A stretch of DNA of 64,000 nt from Rhodobacteraceae bacterium KLH11 (GTDB taxonomy: Bacteria; Pseudomonadota; Alphaproteobacteria; Rhodobacterales; Rhodobacteraceae): assembly GCA_000158135.1 (NCBI GenBank), contig DS999533.1:8551-72550 (forward strand), read 5' to 3'. The position numbers and the translations under genes were made by a program. Shown here piece by piece: positions 44,536 through 54,517 of this stretch (position 1 is its first letter; each line of letters opens with the position of its first letter). The notes beneath the pieces were generated by a model. It had not been told where the DNA came from. It was given only the letters and a program-made list of their open reading frames with translations, and searched no databases.

Positions 44536-44997
44536 ATGTCCGTTTCAAGCGCAAAACAGCGGCAAGCCGAAGGCAAGATAAATCAGGTTAGACAAGTGGC
44601 TCAGGTCTTCGCCAAGCCACTTGGTGGTTGGATCGCGACCTTCCAGGAAGCCATTGGCATGAGCGCACCAGCGCTAGCCGAGCGGCTCGGCGTGTCCAGA
44701 AACAGCGTCTACAGCTCTATTCAGAAGGAAAAAGCTGGAACAATCTCCCTTAACCAGCTGGACAAGATGGCTGAGGCGATGGGCGGCAAACTGGTCTACG
44801 CGATCATTCCGCACAAAGGAGCGGTCGAGGAGATCGTCATGGCTCAGGCTCGCAAGAAGGCCAAACGCATCATACAACGCACCCGCGCGCACATGGTCTT
44901 GGAGGAACAGATCGAAGGCCTGCGTAGCCAAGAAGAGATGATCGAAGAGCTTGCGAGAGAAATCGCACGTGAGATGCCGAGGGATTTCTGGAAGTGA
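44536..44997 (+). CDS. Mobile mystery protein A (antitoxin-like HTH protein)
   Basis: 153 residues with a helix-turn-helix (MSAPALAERLGVSRNSVYSS then IQKEKAGTISLNQLDKMAEA) and MGGKLVYAIIPH, the signature of the 'mobile mystery protein A' family, always paired with a Fic-domain protein B. It is presumed to repress the operon and restrain protein B. It overlaps the next gene by 4 bases. Confidence 0.85.
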   Translation: MSVSSAKQRQAEGKINQVRQVAQVFAKPLGGWIATFQEAIGMSAPALAERLGVSRNSVYSSIQKEKAGTISLNQLDKMAEAMGGKLVYAIIPHKGAVEEIVMAQARKKAKRIIQRTRAHMVLEEQIEGLRSQEEMIEELAREIAREMPRDFWK

Positions 44998-45599
44998 CCT
45001 TGGAACTGCTCGAACCCACCGGCGCAACACCACTGACACCGGACGAGTTGCTTGGTCTCAGGGCCAAGCACATCACCTCGCGCGGAGAGTTGAACGAGCT
45101 GGAGGGAGAGAACATCATCGAGGGGCTGATCTGGCTAGATCGGCGACGCAAGTCCTACGACATCCTTACCGACGATGCTGCCCGCGAGGTTCACAAGCGA
45201 TTGTTCGGCCAAGTCTGGGATTGGGCTGGCGTCTACCGCCTGACCGAGAAGAACATCGGCGTGCAAGTCTGGCACATTTCGACCGAGATGCGCACCTGCC
45301 TCGACGATGCCCGATATTGGCGCGAGAACGGCACCTACGAGCCGCTCGAAGCCATTGCACGCTTCCACCACAAGCTGGTCTGGGTACATCCCTTTGCGAA
45401 CGGCAACGGACGCTGGGCAAGGATCATGGCGGATGCCTACCTGGCTACAATCGATCCGGATGTCTTTCTCGACTGGTCAGGTGGCGGAACGCTCACCTCC
45501 GACAGCGACCACCGGGCGCAGTATATCGCGGCGCTTCGGGCAGCGGATGAGTTTGAATTTGAGCCGTTGATCGAGTTCGTTAGGGTGATTTCCGAGTAA
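44994..45599 (+). CDS. Mobile mystery protein B (Fic-domain protein)
   Basis: 201 residues. The full Fic motif is HPFANGNGRWAR (132-143) with an upstream FGQVWDWAGVYR block typical of the Doc/Fic 'mobile mystery protein B' group. The enzyme probably modifies a protein with a nucleotide. The pair behaves like a toxin-antitoxin module and is found on mobile DNA. This is the second Fic protein within 5 kb, unrelated in layout to the one at 41852. Confidence 0.9.
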   Translation: MTLELLEPTGATPLTPDELLGLRAKHITSRGELNELEGENIIEGLIWLDRRRKSYDILTDDAAREVHKRLFGQVWDWAGVYRLTEKNIGVQVWHISTEMRTCLDDARYWRENGTYEPLEAIARFHHKLVWVHPFANGNGRWARIMADAYLATIDPDVFLDWSGGGTLTSDSDHRAQYIAALRAADEFEFEPLIEFVRVISE

Positions 45600-45735
45600 C
45601 GCGGCGGGAAGCGAAATAGCTATCTCGTCACAGACGCCGGTCAGAGATCAGGTGACTTCCGCTTCTTCCGCTTCAAAATCGACCTCGGAAATCTGGAACT
45701 TCTTGAGCTCCTCAGAGTAGGAGTTCCTGTCGAAA

Positions 45736-46161
45736 ATGAAGGTACAGAAGGGCCACCCAGAAAACTGGATCACCGTGTCGCCACAGATGATGGACGAGCT
45801 CCTGGCGCTACCGCCCAAGCGTCCAAAGAACCGCAAGACTGGAAAGCCGCGCGTGTTCGGCTATGGCAGCTCAACAGGCTACAACACGCGCTGGAAGACC
45901 ATCTGCAAGAGCGCGGGCATCCCGTATCTTTCAGCACACCCGGCAGGCAGGCATGGCTTCTTTACCGAATTGGTCGTGCGCCAAGGGGTCGACCCCGTCA
46001 CAGCAGCCAAAGCTGGGCGCTGGTCAGACCCCAACTTGCCCATGCGTATCTATGCCCACGCAGAGACAGATGAGGCCGATGTTAGAGCCCGATTTCGTAC
46101 AAATCACGTACAGGATGACGCTGTACAACCACCCAAGAGCGAGAAATCACAGAAGGAATAG
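45736..46161 (+). pseudogene. Tyrosine integrase, C-terminal fragment
   Basis: Reads GHPENWITVSPQMMDELLAL, RWKTICKSAGIPYLSAHPAG, RHGFFTELVVRQGVDPVTAA and WSDPNLPMRIYAHAETDEAD. The HxxR, GH-like and Tyr boxes are present, but the N-terminal domains and first arginine are missing. It is different from the integrase at 41099, so two elements have inserted and decayed here. Confidence 0.75.
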
Positions 46162-46354
46162 CGCTATGAACGGTTCCCTCCTGCAGGGACAATCTACCGG
46201 GGCGCAGAGGCCCCGGTCTACCGAACCCTGTGGATATCTCTAGGATCTCAACAATCACCGAACGCGGCTATCATCAGGCGCTGGGAGCATTATGCGTCCC
46301 GGCCACACCTACGTAAAGGCGCTCGATTTGCTTTGTAATGTTACCAAATCTCAA

Positions 46355-46912
46355 TCAGAATCTGAAAGCCGCCCTGAGAGCAAGTGTGTCAAGATCAAGA
46401 TCGACGTCAAAAATTCCATCTTCAAACGCTGCACGCCGGGCGAGGTACTCTATCCCGATGACAAAGTTGTTTCCGAGGTTGTAATCAGCACCAACGCCAA
46501 AGTTAAATCCGTTTGCATGGTCACCAGTCTCTTGTTCCGAGATGCGCGAGAAGCCTGCCACCCCATAAAACAAGATGTTGTTGACCACGTAACCAGCACG
46601 ACCTTTCAGATCGAAGATACCAAAATCAAAAGTTACCTCTCGTCCATCAACTTCAAATTCGAGATCGGGGGTCCGTAGGAAAGCAACCTCACCGCCAAAA
46701 ACAAAGTCGTCATTCTGTACGGTGTAACCGCCGAAAACGCCAAGAGCAGTACTTGAGTCAGCCTCGAAACTCCCCGTAACGTTACTAGACAATTCATTTG
46801 TAGTGTTGGTGCCAAGTGAAAAGCCAACATATGCGCCGTTCCAATCGGCAAGCGCATGCGTTGGCAAGGCGACTGCAAGGGCCAATAAAGCAGTTTTTAC
46901 GTGATAAGTCAT
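46355..46912 (-). CDS. Outer-membrane beta-barrel protein (Omp25-like)
   Basis: 185 residues. Signal peptide ending ALADWNGAYVGFSLG, then eight alternating strands (STALGVFGGYTVQNDDFVFG, LKGRAGYVVNNILFYGVAGF, FVIGIEYLARRAAFEDG) and a C-terminal Phe (LRAAFRF). This matches the small porin-like OMP_b-brl family. It probably has a structural or adhesive role in the outer membrane. Confidence 0.88.
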   Translation of the reverse strand: MTYHVKTALLALAVALPTHALADWNGAYVGFSLGTNTTNELSSNVTGSFEADSSTALGVFGGYTVQNDDFVFGGEVAFLRTPDLEFEVDGREVTFDFGIFDLKGRAGYVVNNILFYGVAGFSRISEQETGDHANGFNFGVGADYNLGNNFVIGIEYLARRAAFEDGIFDVDLDLDTLALRAAFRF

Positions 46913-47777
46913 TGATCATTCTTCCGGAGCGCGAAGGGTTAAGTGACGTTGGTGTATCTTTCTCACAAAGGTGAATTGTCTGCGATTGCGCTACTGGGAC
47001 ATCCAATTCAAACTGTGAGCGATTAACGTTGATCTTGTGGGCATCCCGAGCGCGCCGACGATGGGTAGGAACTCGATGATGTTTCCCCAGTCGGCGCTTC
47101 AGGGCTTTGCTGTTTGAGTTTTGTTCCTTCATTTCCCGCAACTGCGCCCGATCAATTCGTATGGTATCCAGCATTAGAACCAGCTCGCCATATTCGAAAA
47201 TACTGAAATTCTATGCTTAGATAGCCACGGACTATGGCCGAGCTTGCACCTGTAACACTTTCACTTTGTCAACACGGTCTGTTCAGGTTATTCACGGCGA
47301 ATCTTCTAGCGCAAAAACTCCAGAAAGCTCTTTCAACAGACCAAGGACCACCTGCGCCGGGCACGTTACGTGTACCAGTGTTGTGAACAGATGGGGCCAA
47401 AAGAGTGCAACAGGAATCGCGGGATGTTTTTGGTTCGATCCACAATACTCTAGACCATATTTGTAGAGTCAATCGGTCTATTCTGACATTCCTTGATGGT
47501 ACTTTGCCAGAACAGAACTTGCCCCACGAAGTAGTGTGGCCTGGCTGGGGAGAGTTGAAATCCATCCGTTTCGAGCAAGACGATTTTTTCAGCGGGCGCC
47601 CGCGAATGGATAGAAACCTGGTTATCCGGCAAAACGACGAAGCGCGATATGCAGGGAAACGACCTGCCTGCGATACCTCGTTGGGTGATGGTCGTGCAGA
47701 TATTTCAACACCAGACTCACCGTAAGCGGTGCGTGACGATCACCTTCCAGTCCTGTGCCTGATCTGAGATGTAGAAC

Positions 47778-47814
47778 ACACGACTTGATCTGACATTTCT
47801 GCTCTTTTGGAGCG
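47778..47814 (+). repeat. 37-bp dispersed repeat, copy B
   Basis: Matches 31945-31981 with one mismatch. The wider region 46913-48740 is otherwise a gene desert: short ORFs in both strands without conserved content, including a weak IS66/IS3 OrfA-like trace near 47830-47990 on the minus strand. Confidence 0.6.
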
Positions 47815-48744
47815 TACTCTATCGGGCTTGTTATAGCGCCCGCTAGTTGAGCCAGAAGTTTCAAAAACTATCGCGGCCTTTACAATCCCCGGACGAAAAC
47901 ACTCGCCTGCGCTTGGTCTGAACGGCTGGTCTGGGAAACGAACGATTTCCAGACGATAGGGCGCTGCCGGACGCGGGATCACAGCCGTTGAAAATTGTTG
48001 TCTTGAATCCCGTCTGACGATCTACGTTCTGTGCTTCAATAACTTCATGGGAAGGTAGACATCTGAAAACACGCTGCAAATCCCGTTGCTGAAAATTTTG
48101 TTTGGCGCCTTGCTACCCTCGCGCACCTTTCTTGGAAGTGTGCTCGGCCGATCTTTCATGCTCGGCTTTTTCGGCCCATTCCTCCAGATCGTCGGCATCT
48201 TGAAATCCGTATCACAGAACCTAAAGTTTCGACCGCTCGTTGGCTAACTCTGCGGATTTGTCACTTGGATCAACGGGCATCAGTTTGCATCTCTTCTTGT
48301 ATCTATGACACCGTTCCACTTGCGACCGATAACCGGCGATGCCAACATTCAAACCGAAAGATCAGGCGGCTGCACTAAGAAGTGCTGAGGCGTTATTTTT
48401 AATAGATCAAATCTATGGTTTGGCCGTGCAGCAAGTGACCTGTGTGCCGGGGTGGGGTTCATCATAGCTGATGTCTAACAAAATATAGGGTGGGAGTATT
48501 TCCAAAAACAGTAAGCTGGTTCTAATGTTCCGTATAAAACGAATTGACTGGCTCTCGATTGCTCGTTCAAAAATTGCTGATTTTGCAAAAAGTCGGTTTT
48601 TTAGCATTGCGTACCAGGCGGAACCATCGGTTCATCGCGTTCGCAGGGCTCTTTTTCTGATGGAGGTTCTAACAACGCCTCTGGCTGAGATCAATACCAA
48701 TGCCCGACCCGCATTTGTGTCAGTCAACTGAGTGTCTGAAGGCA

Positions 48745-48984
48745 ATGAGTGGAATGCGGATTGAAGAGGTCTTTTTTGAAATCACATTCACTGCGGACCG
48801 CGCAGGTAAAATAAAGCATATTGTCAAACAACCCTGTGAAGAGGACGCGTTGGACCGTATCAGGGCCGCTTACCCTGGCCAAACTTTCGCAATTCATAAG
48901 ATTCGGAAACAGGTTTGGGTGCGCGACACCAATTCCAGCTGTTCCGCGCGGCTGAAGGCCAATCTCAAAACTACCACAAAGTAA
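48745..48984 (+). CDS. Small hypothetical protein
   Basis: 79 residues from the ATG at 48745. The core (RIEEVFFEITFTADRAGKIK, EEDALDRIRAAYPGQTFAIH) has a plausible beta-alpha-beta pattern and good codon usage. The last 25 residues look non-native and may come from adjacent debris. Function unknown. Confidence 0.4.
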   Translation: MSGMRIEEVFFEITFTADRAGKIKHIVKQPCEEDALDRIRAAYPGQTFAIHKIRKQVWVRDTNSSCSARLKANLKTTTK

Positions 48985-49127
48985 GAGAAAATTTCTTTGC
49001 TACCTATTTCCACTCTTGGAAAAAGGCAAAATCCAGTGCTCCCTGCAGAAAAAACGCGCGAGTTGATCACAACGTAAGCGTTGCATGCAGCCCCGGACCA
49101 AGGCCTTTCGATGACAGAACCGTCGCA

Positions 49128-49153
49128 GTATATTGGCCTTACGGCCAATATAC
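49128..49153. repeat. Perfect 11-bp stem-loop
   Basis: GTATATTGGCC, a TTAC loop and GGCCAATATAC. No T-run follows, so it is not a typical terminator. It lies beside IS66/IS110 debris and might be an IS end or an IS608-type structure. Confidence 0.6.
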
Positions 49154-49399
49154 AGTGCGGCAAAATTAAGTGCTTCCGGTTCAGCGACGAAATCCACTAG
49201 CCATTCGAGATGCCGCAGTAGCAGCCCGCTTTGCTGCCATTCGCTGTATCAGCAAGATAGAGGGTTCGCCGAACATACACATCGCGTAAAACTCTTAGAT
49301 CCGCTGCGCAGACACAGATGTCAACTGTGTGAAGCACGCCTAAGGTGGCAGCGCTTATTCTCGGCAAGCTGTCCCGCCGATAATTTGACTACCCAATCC

Positions 49400-49720
49400 C
49401 GCAAACCCCGCAGCGGACAACAAACTCTCTGCCAAGTCGGGTACCTGCAAGTGTGGGTTTAAGTTGTCTCAACGTTCGCTCGATACGATCCACTATTCTG
49501 GCGCTACGTTCTTTGCGTATTTGCAAACGGTATTCAGCGGGATTTTCCTTGATGCGTCGTTCAATTCTGTAGAGTGCCCTGATCATCGCAATGATCTTGT
49601 GGGCTTCAGGCGAACCTGTCGCTTTGCGGACGTCAAAGAACTTTCTACGCACATGCGCCCAGCAGTTCGCCAGAAATAGTGGGCCACCATTACGATCGTC
49701 GGACGCTAGCCGGGCGTTTA
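49400..49720 (-). pseudogene. IS66 transposase (TnpC) internal fragment
   Basis: It reads GGPLFLANCWAHVRRKFFDV, RKATGSPEAHKIIAMIRALY, RIERRIKENPAEYRLQIRKE, the middle of IS66 TnpC. Both ends are missing. Confidence 0.8.
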
Positions 49721-49849
49721 GCGGCAGGCAGGTTCGTAAGTCAAGTAATTTCAAAGCGTTGAAATCGAGACGCTTGAAAGCAGCCGTTCATGAAAGTTGC
49801 GGAGAAAGTCAGCGAAGAGCCCTATCTTTACCGATGCTGCACCAAATAC

Positions 49850-50000
49850 GAACGGCGGCTGCCTTTCTTCGCGAAGTTAGAGCCCTGTTTGATCGGCATG
49901 GAGACGTGCAGCATCGCGCATCATTGGGCGCGAACTGACTGCATTGGATCACGATGTCCGTCTGATTCCGCCTATGACGGTGAAGCCCTACATCTAACGT
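49850..50000 (+). pseudogene. IS110-family transposase scrap
   Basis: It reads KLEPCLIGMETCSIAHHWAR and then, one frame over, DHDVRLIPPMTVKPYI. This is the same region of IS110 as found at 20395, 55288, 56741 and 63088. Confidence 0.6.
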
Positions 50001-50146
50001 GGGAAATCGGATGCCTGGAGTGCCCCATTTTGATTTCGAACACCGTTGTGTTTGAGAAACGGAGGACCGAGAAGGTGGAACAAGAGACACGAGCCAGAAG
50101 AAGCGCAAAAGCTGCGGCAAGTTGATGTGTTTGTCGGCCAGGCAAC

Positions 50147-52588
50147 TTAGAAGCGGAAGATTGCTCTTAGCTCAGCAACCGCGCCATAGCCGCCATCAAA
50201 TGTCGGTTGGAACTCCCCATTGAACCCGACGGTTCGCAGCCCGTCTGCCGAAGAGTAGCCGATATCGAGCCCGATGAACGCCCCCACAGCGTCATCGGCA
50301 TTGGCAACAAACGAAAACGGAGTCGCCGCCACGATCGCATCAATATCATCCGATCCCGCATCAAAGGTTGCGTCGATACCCGCCGACCAGTTGAGGTCGA
50401 GTGTACCACCGTTTGATTGCGCAACGGTCCGGGGAAGATTGAGTTGAACGCGCGTGTTGAACAACGAAACACTGCGATCCTCAACCGTCAGAGGAAGGTC
50501 TGTGCCGGTCTCGGTGTACTCATCCAGTTGCAACAGCACATAGTTTGCACGCGCAGTAAGATAAGCGGGGGTTGCCCAACGGTTGATCGGCACTGACACC
50601 GCAACGGAAGGTGCATAGAACACACCGTCGAAATCGCCGTCAGCTTGCCCGCCGTCGACATTTCGCGTTGCGTCGTTATCTGTTGCACCGATCACAAATG
50701 CGGCGTTTAGACTAAAGCCGCTGAAATCGCGCTTCCAGTAGGCACCACCGAAGTATGAGGTGATATCAGTCTCGCCTGCATCGGCATCCAGAGACACGCG
50801 GCTGTCGCTATAGCCAGCCAGCAGCCCAACGCTACCATTGTCGAGTATCTCGCTGTTCTCAGCCCCAGCAATCAGACCGTAGAAGCGATGATCGTAGCCG
50901 ACATTCGACCCATCCGCGTCGACATCCCGATACCCACCAAGGGTTGATAGCCAAACCTGCGATCCGCTTTCCACACCGAAGCGATCCAATGCTCCGTAAC
51001 CTTGGCTCACCTGATTTTCTGGCGCTGCCGGAACGGGTTCAGCCGTATCGATGGTACTGAAAATCGTATCGGTCAGATCGCTGATAAAGGTCCCTTGCGC
51101 CGCGAACCCGGTAGTGTCCACTGCAACGGCAGTCAGGCCGTTGTTGACTAGTACACCTGCACCACCGAAGTTGATGATCTCGGGCGCTGAGGCCAGATCG
51201 CTATCGGCAACTTGACCAGGCTCTTTAGGCGCATCGGCGAAGTTCACCACGCCATTCAGTCCCGGTGCGAAATTCAGCGTATCAACGTCGTTTGCATCGT
51301 TGTTTCCGAAATCCACCGCACCATTCAGAACAGATCCGGGCAGCAGGTTTACAACATCGTTACCTGCACCCTGCAGATCGATAGCAAAACCGTTTCCACC
51401 GGTGAGCGAGCCACTATTGGTAATCGTCGCCGGAGAAACGCCGGCACGATCGATTACCGCGATTGCGGCACGACCGTTGGAAGTGACGTCGGCACTGTTA
51501 ACAATGTCGATCGAACCATTGCCGTTCAATTCGGCCACGATACCGAAATCATCTCCAAAGACAGTTCCGTTGGTCGTTATCGAGATTGTCCCGTCACCGT
51601 TCACGTCTGCCTGTACACCATCGTTGTCGCGCCCAGCGATGTTTCCGTTGGAGACAATCGTGATGTTGCCGTCCCCCTCTACTTGAGACTCGATACCGCT
51701 GTCTTCGGCATTCACGTCACCGATGGAAATGATGGTGATATCGCCATCACCATCAACGTCACCCTCAAGGCCATCATCGGTTTCCGCAAAGACGTTACCT
51801 CGGGATTCAATTCTGATGTCGCCATCGCCATTAAGCTCGAGCTCAATGCCGTCGTTGTCAGAGTTTATGTTACCAATTGATTTAACCGTTATACTATTAT
51901 TGGCGTCTTCACCGGTATCACCGGTCACGTCCACTTCTATCGCTTCACCGCCATCAGGCAGCGTATTCAAATCGCCAACCGAAACGACGACTACATTGCC
52001 TCCGTTCAAGACATTGATATCAATGGCATGATCATCAAGCGCCGTAATGTTGCCGGTCGAGTGCAGGCGAATGTCGCCAGTGTTTGTCTCAAGGTCTATC
52101 CCATCCTGAACTTGAGTTACGATGTCGCCTAATGAGTTGACAGTGATATCCCCGTCTCCCGCTATGTCTACAAAGATACCGTTTTGATCTGCGCTGATGT
52201 CGCTGGTAGATCGAATGGATACATTGCCGGCTGGGGTAGTGAAGTCTATTCCGTCAATGCCAGGCCCTGATGCAATGCCTGGGGCATCGACATTGTTTAT
52301 AATAAGTGTGTCGATCGTGGGCCCGATAACCTCTACACCTGATGAAACGTCACCTGTACAAGTTGCCGTAGCGCCATCGATAACACAGGGTCCGCTCGAT
52401 GGTGGTACAACAGTCTGAGCCAGTGCGTTTTGCGTCATACTTAGCAATGCAGTCGCCCCGAAAGCACCTGCTGTTAACAAACAGCGCTCAAACGTTTTTG
52501 TTGCAGTCTGTAACTTGGCATTTCTTTTCCGCGTCAGAGCGTTCGATTTCCGGCGCGCGCGGCGATTCATCATATCGGAATCTGGCAT
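50147..52588 (-). CDS. Repeat-rich autotransporter, possible adhesin
   Basis: 813 residues. It has a long charged start and then a signal-peptide core (LTAGAFGATALLSMTQNALAQ). From about residue 95 to 400 the passenger consists of imperfect repeats of roughly 20-25 residues built on GDGDITV...GD/GNI...DGI, as in a beta-helix. The last 270 residues are an autotransporter barrel (SQVWLSTLGGYRDVDADGSN, ending ELRAIFRF). It should be displayed on the surface, where the acidic Asp/Asn/Gly repeats may bind calcium or matrix. Confidence 0.85.
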   Translation of the reverse strand: MPDSDMMNRRARRKSNALTRKRNAKLQTATKTFERCLLTAGAFGATALLSMTQNALAQTVVPPSSGPCVIDGATATCTGDVSSGVEVIGPTIDTLIINNVDAPGIASGPGIDGIDFTTPAGNVSIRSTSDISADQNGIFVDIAGDGDITVNSLGDIVTQVQDGIDLETNTGDIRLHSTGNITALDDHAIDINVLNGGNVVVVSVGDLNTLPDGGEAIEVDVTGDTGEDANNSITVKSIGNINSDNDGIELELNGDGDIRIESRGNVFAETDDGLEGDVDGDGDITIISIGDVNAEDSGIESQVEGDGNITIVSNGNIAGRDNDGVQADVNGDGTISITTNGTVFGDDFGIVAELNGNGSIDIVNSADVTSNGRAAIAVIDRAGVSPATITNSGSLTGGNGFAIDLQGAGNDVVNLLPGSVLNGAVDFGNNDANDVDTLNFAPGLNGVVNFADAPKEPGQVADSDLASAPEIINFGGAGVLVNNGLTAVAVDTTGFAAQGTFISDLTDTIFSTIDTAEPVPAAPENQVSQGYGALDRFGVESGSQVWLSTLGGYRDVDADGSNVGYDHRFYGLIAGAENSEILDNGSVGLLAGYSDSRVSLDADAGETDITSYFGGAYWKRDFSGFSLNAAFVIGATDNDATRNVDGGQADGDFDGVFYAPSVAVSVPINRWATPAYLTARANYVLLQLDEYTETGTDLPLTVEDRSVSLFNTRVQLNLPRTVAQSNGGTLDLNWSAGIDATFDAGSDDIDAIVAATPFSFVANADDAVGAFIGLDIGYSSADGLRTVGFNGEFQPTFDGGYGAVAELRAIFRF

Positions 52589-52708
52589 ATATATCTACTC
52601 GTTACCCTTGGTGTTTTTATATCTTTTTGGGCGTGACGGTGACCGCCAACGCCGTTGTAAACCAGAGCAATTTTTGCCGAATTTCAAATTAACCTTTTCG
52701 TAACAACT

Positions 52709-52738
52709 GGCATCTTTTGCAAATGATGCAAAAATGCC
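52709..52738. promoter_or_regulatory. Palindrome upstream of autotransporter
   Basis: GGCATCTTTTGCA and TGCAAAAATGCC face each other about 120 bp before the autotransporter start, in an AT-rich stretch. This may be a regulator-binding site. Confidence 0.35.
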
Positions 52739-52843
52739 ATGATGTTATATCACATTGATACTAAATTGATTTTTACAAATCACATTGAGACTATCACGTC
52801 CGAATGCGTTAGCAGCCCTACCTGTGTGTCCAAATTTTGATTG

Positions 52844-53160
52844 TTAGTGCGTGACCGGCCTTTGGCCCATTTGAACGATGGCTTCCGGACCCGGTGAGTA
52901 ATATCCCAGAGCACTGTGCGGGCGTTTTGTGTTGTAGTGTTTCCTCCACTCTTCGATCAAAATCTGCGCTTCTTTCAGGCTGCAGAAGACATCTCCATTC
53001 AGGAACTCATCTCTGAACCGCGCATTGAAACTTTCACGGTAACCGTTCACAATGTAGACGCTTCGTTGGATCAGCTTCGCCAATTCTGGGCGTCGAAAAT
53101 GGAGGCGCTGGCGACAGAGATCGAACACGGCAAGCAATCTGACAAGCTTCCGTAGTTGAC
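52844..53160 (-). pseudogene. IS3-family OrfB, C-terminal fragment
   Basis: It reads NGYRESFNARFRDEFLNGDV, FCSLKEAQILIEEWRKHYNT, KRPHSALGYYSPGPEAI, the terminal catalytic part of an IS3 transposase. The frame is broken upstream of about 53070. Confidence 0.7.
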
Positions 53161-53335
53161 ATTCGAATTTGCTCTTCGGACGGCAACTTTGTCCCGCGTC
53201 TCGGTTGCCCGACCTGGACGCAGCGAAAGTGCGGTTCCGCCGTATCCGCCTGTTGAGGGCCGTTCTTGCAGTCGACCCAATTGCACAACGGCGCAATGTA
53301 GCATATATTGCTAAAAATCGCGCAAGGAGCGAAGA

Positions 53336-53617
53336 ATGGCCAGAAATCCAAGTGTTTCGCTGACTGAACATCAACAAGAGTTCGTCCGGTCGCTGGTGGC
53401 AAGTGGACGCTACCATGGTGTGTCAGAAGTCGTGAGAGCTGGTTTGCGGTTGCTTGAAGATGAAGAAGATCGGCGAGCAGCTGAGCTCGAACGACTTCGC
53501 GAAGGCGTCCAAGCTGGTTTGGATGACATTGCAGCAGGGAAAGTCAGGGACTTCGATCCAGCGCGAATCATCGCAAAAGGGGAGGCTCTGCGATCCGGCC
53601 GCTCGTCCTCCGAATAA
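53336..53617 (+). CDS. parD: ParD-family antitoxin
   Basis: 93 residues. An N-terminal ribbon-helix-helix (PSVSLTEHQQEFVRSLVASG, RYHGVSEVVRAGLRLLEDEE) is followed by the acidic, flexible ParE-binding tail (GLDDIAAGKVRDFDPARIIA). It should repress its promoter and hold ParE. The ParE frame begins inside its 3' end. Confidence 0.92.
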   Translation: MARNPSVSLTEHQQEFVRSLVASGRYHGVSEVVRAGLRLLEDEEDRRAAELERLREGVQAGLDDIAAGKVRDFDPARIIAKGEALRSGRSSSE

Positions 53618-53904
53618 CTCCGACAGCTGAAAACGATCTGGCCGACATCTGGGCGTACATCGCCGAGGATTCCGCAGCCCGCGCCAGCGCTTGCATTGAA
53701 GAGATCTCGGAGCGGTTCATTCCACTGCTTAACCACCCGGAAATAGGCCCGGCCCGCAACCAGTTGGCACCGGGCCTAAGAGCACATTTTCACAAGAATT
53801 ACGCGATCTATTACACGTTCAACGAGACCGAGTTGATTATCGTCCATGTGGTGCATAGCGCACGCGACATCAGGGCTATTTTCTCAGGTGACATTGGCGA
53901 ATGA
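53593..53904 (+). CDS. parE: ParE-family toxin with a non-standard start
   Basis: The frame encodes RPLVLRITPTAENDLADIWA, YIAEDSAARASACIEEISER, PGLRAHFHKNYAIYYTFNET and VHSARDIRAIF, a full ParE. No ATG, GTG or TTG exists near the expected start. The codon at the right place (53593-53595) is ATC, 7 bases after a perfect GGGGAGG (53579-53585). It may be an ATG-to-ATC mutation that silences the toxin, or a rare ATC start. ParE poisons DNA gyrase. Confidence 0.75.
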   Translation: MRPLVLRITPTAENDLADIWAYIAEDSAARASACIEEISERFIPLLNHPEIGPARNQLAPGLRAHFHKNYAIYYTFNETELIIVHVVHSARDIRAIFSGDIGE

Positions 53905-54068
53905 AAGACTGCATCCGAGCAAGGTTACAGCCTTTTGGGGTCCTTTGCGGTACGTGGCGAAATGACACTTTAAGCATTTTCGGCTAAGCCGACGTTCATC
54001 CACAGCGCGGCGGATTCAAGGTCAGAGCCCATGGTGTTGGATGCTGCGTGGCGCACGAATGACTGCCG

Positions 54069-54386
54069 TTAATCCAATAAAGGTTCTTGCTTTTCGTATC
54101 GAAAAAACACTTTTGCAATCTGCTCTACACAGTCCTGGCGCAAATAGTTGATGTTTGCTTGTGAATTTGGGGAACCGTTATGCTCAACTTGAGCAGCTTT
54201 CTCTCCATCGCACATCGCAGTCCAATAAGTCTTGGCCCCGGAAACACTTGGGAGATATTTCTCGACAACACTTTGGCTAAGCAACTCGCTGAGTAATGGT
54301 GGTTGATCGAACGAATATTCCATTGGGTTTGGTGCAAAAACGTCGTCTCCAGCGCAAACGCTATCCCTTTCGAATATAACCTTCAT
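54069..54386 (-). CDS. Hypothetical 105-residue protein
   Basis: Acidic, soluble, with no signal peptide (FERDSVCAGDDVFAPNPMEY, SELLSQSVVEKYLPSVSGAK). The ATG lies behind AGCTTCAGATG without a strong ribosome-binding site. It has protein-like composition but no family I recognise. The flanks are ParE and an IS66 remnant. Confidence 0.5.
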   Translation of the reverse strand: MKVIFERDSVCAGDDVFAPNPMEYSFDQPPLLSELLSQSVVEKYLPSVSGAKTYWTAMCDGEKAAQVEHNGSPNSQANINYLRQDCVEQIAKVFFRYEKQEPLLD

Positions 54387-54517
54387 CTGAAGCTCCGGTA
54401 TCTTGCTGGAAAACGATAAGCTGTCAGTCGAGATGTTTCAATAAATGACCGGAAAGTTGCGCACCTTACCAATTCAGTACACGCATACCGAACGTCCGAT
54501 GTTTCCGTAGGACAAGG

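Noticed and set aside
47266..47864. Several ORFs of 60-106 codons on both strands
   Set aside because: They overlap one another, have no ribosome-binding sites or recognisable motifs, and lie in an IS-rich desert.
51212..51880. 222-codon plus-strand ORF
   Set aside because: Antisense shadow of the autotransporter repeats; its regularity comes from the repeats on the other strand.
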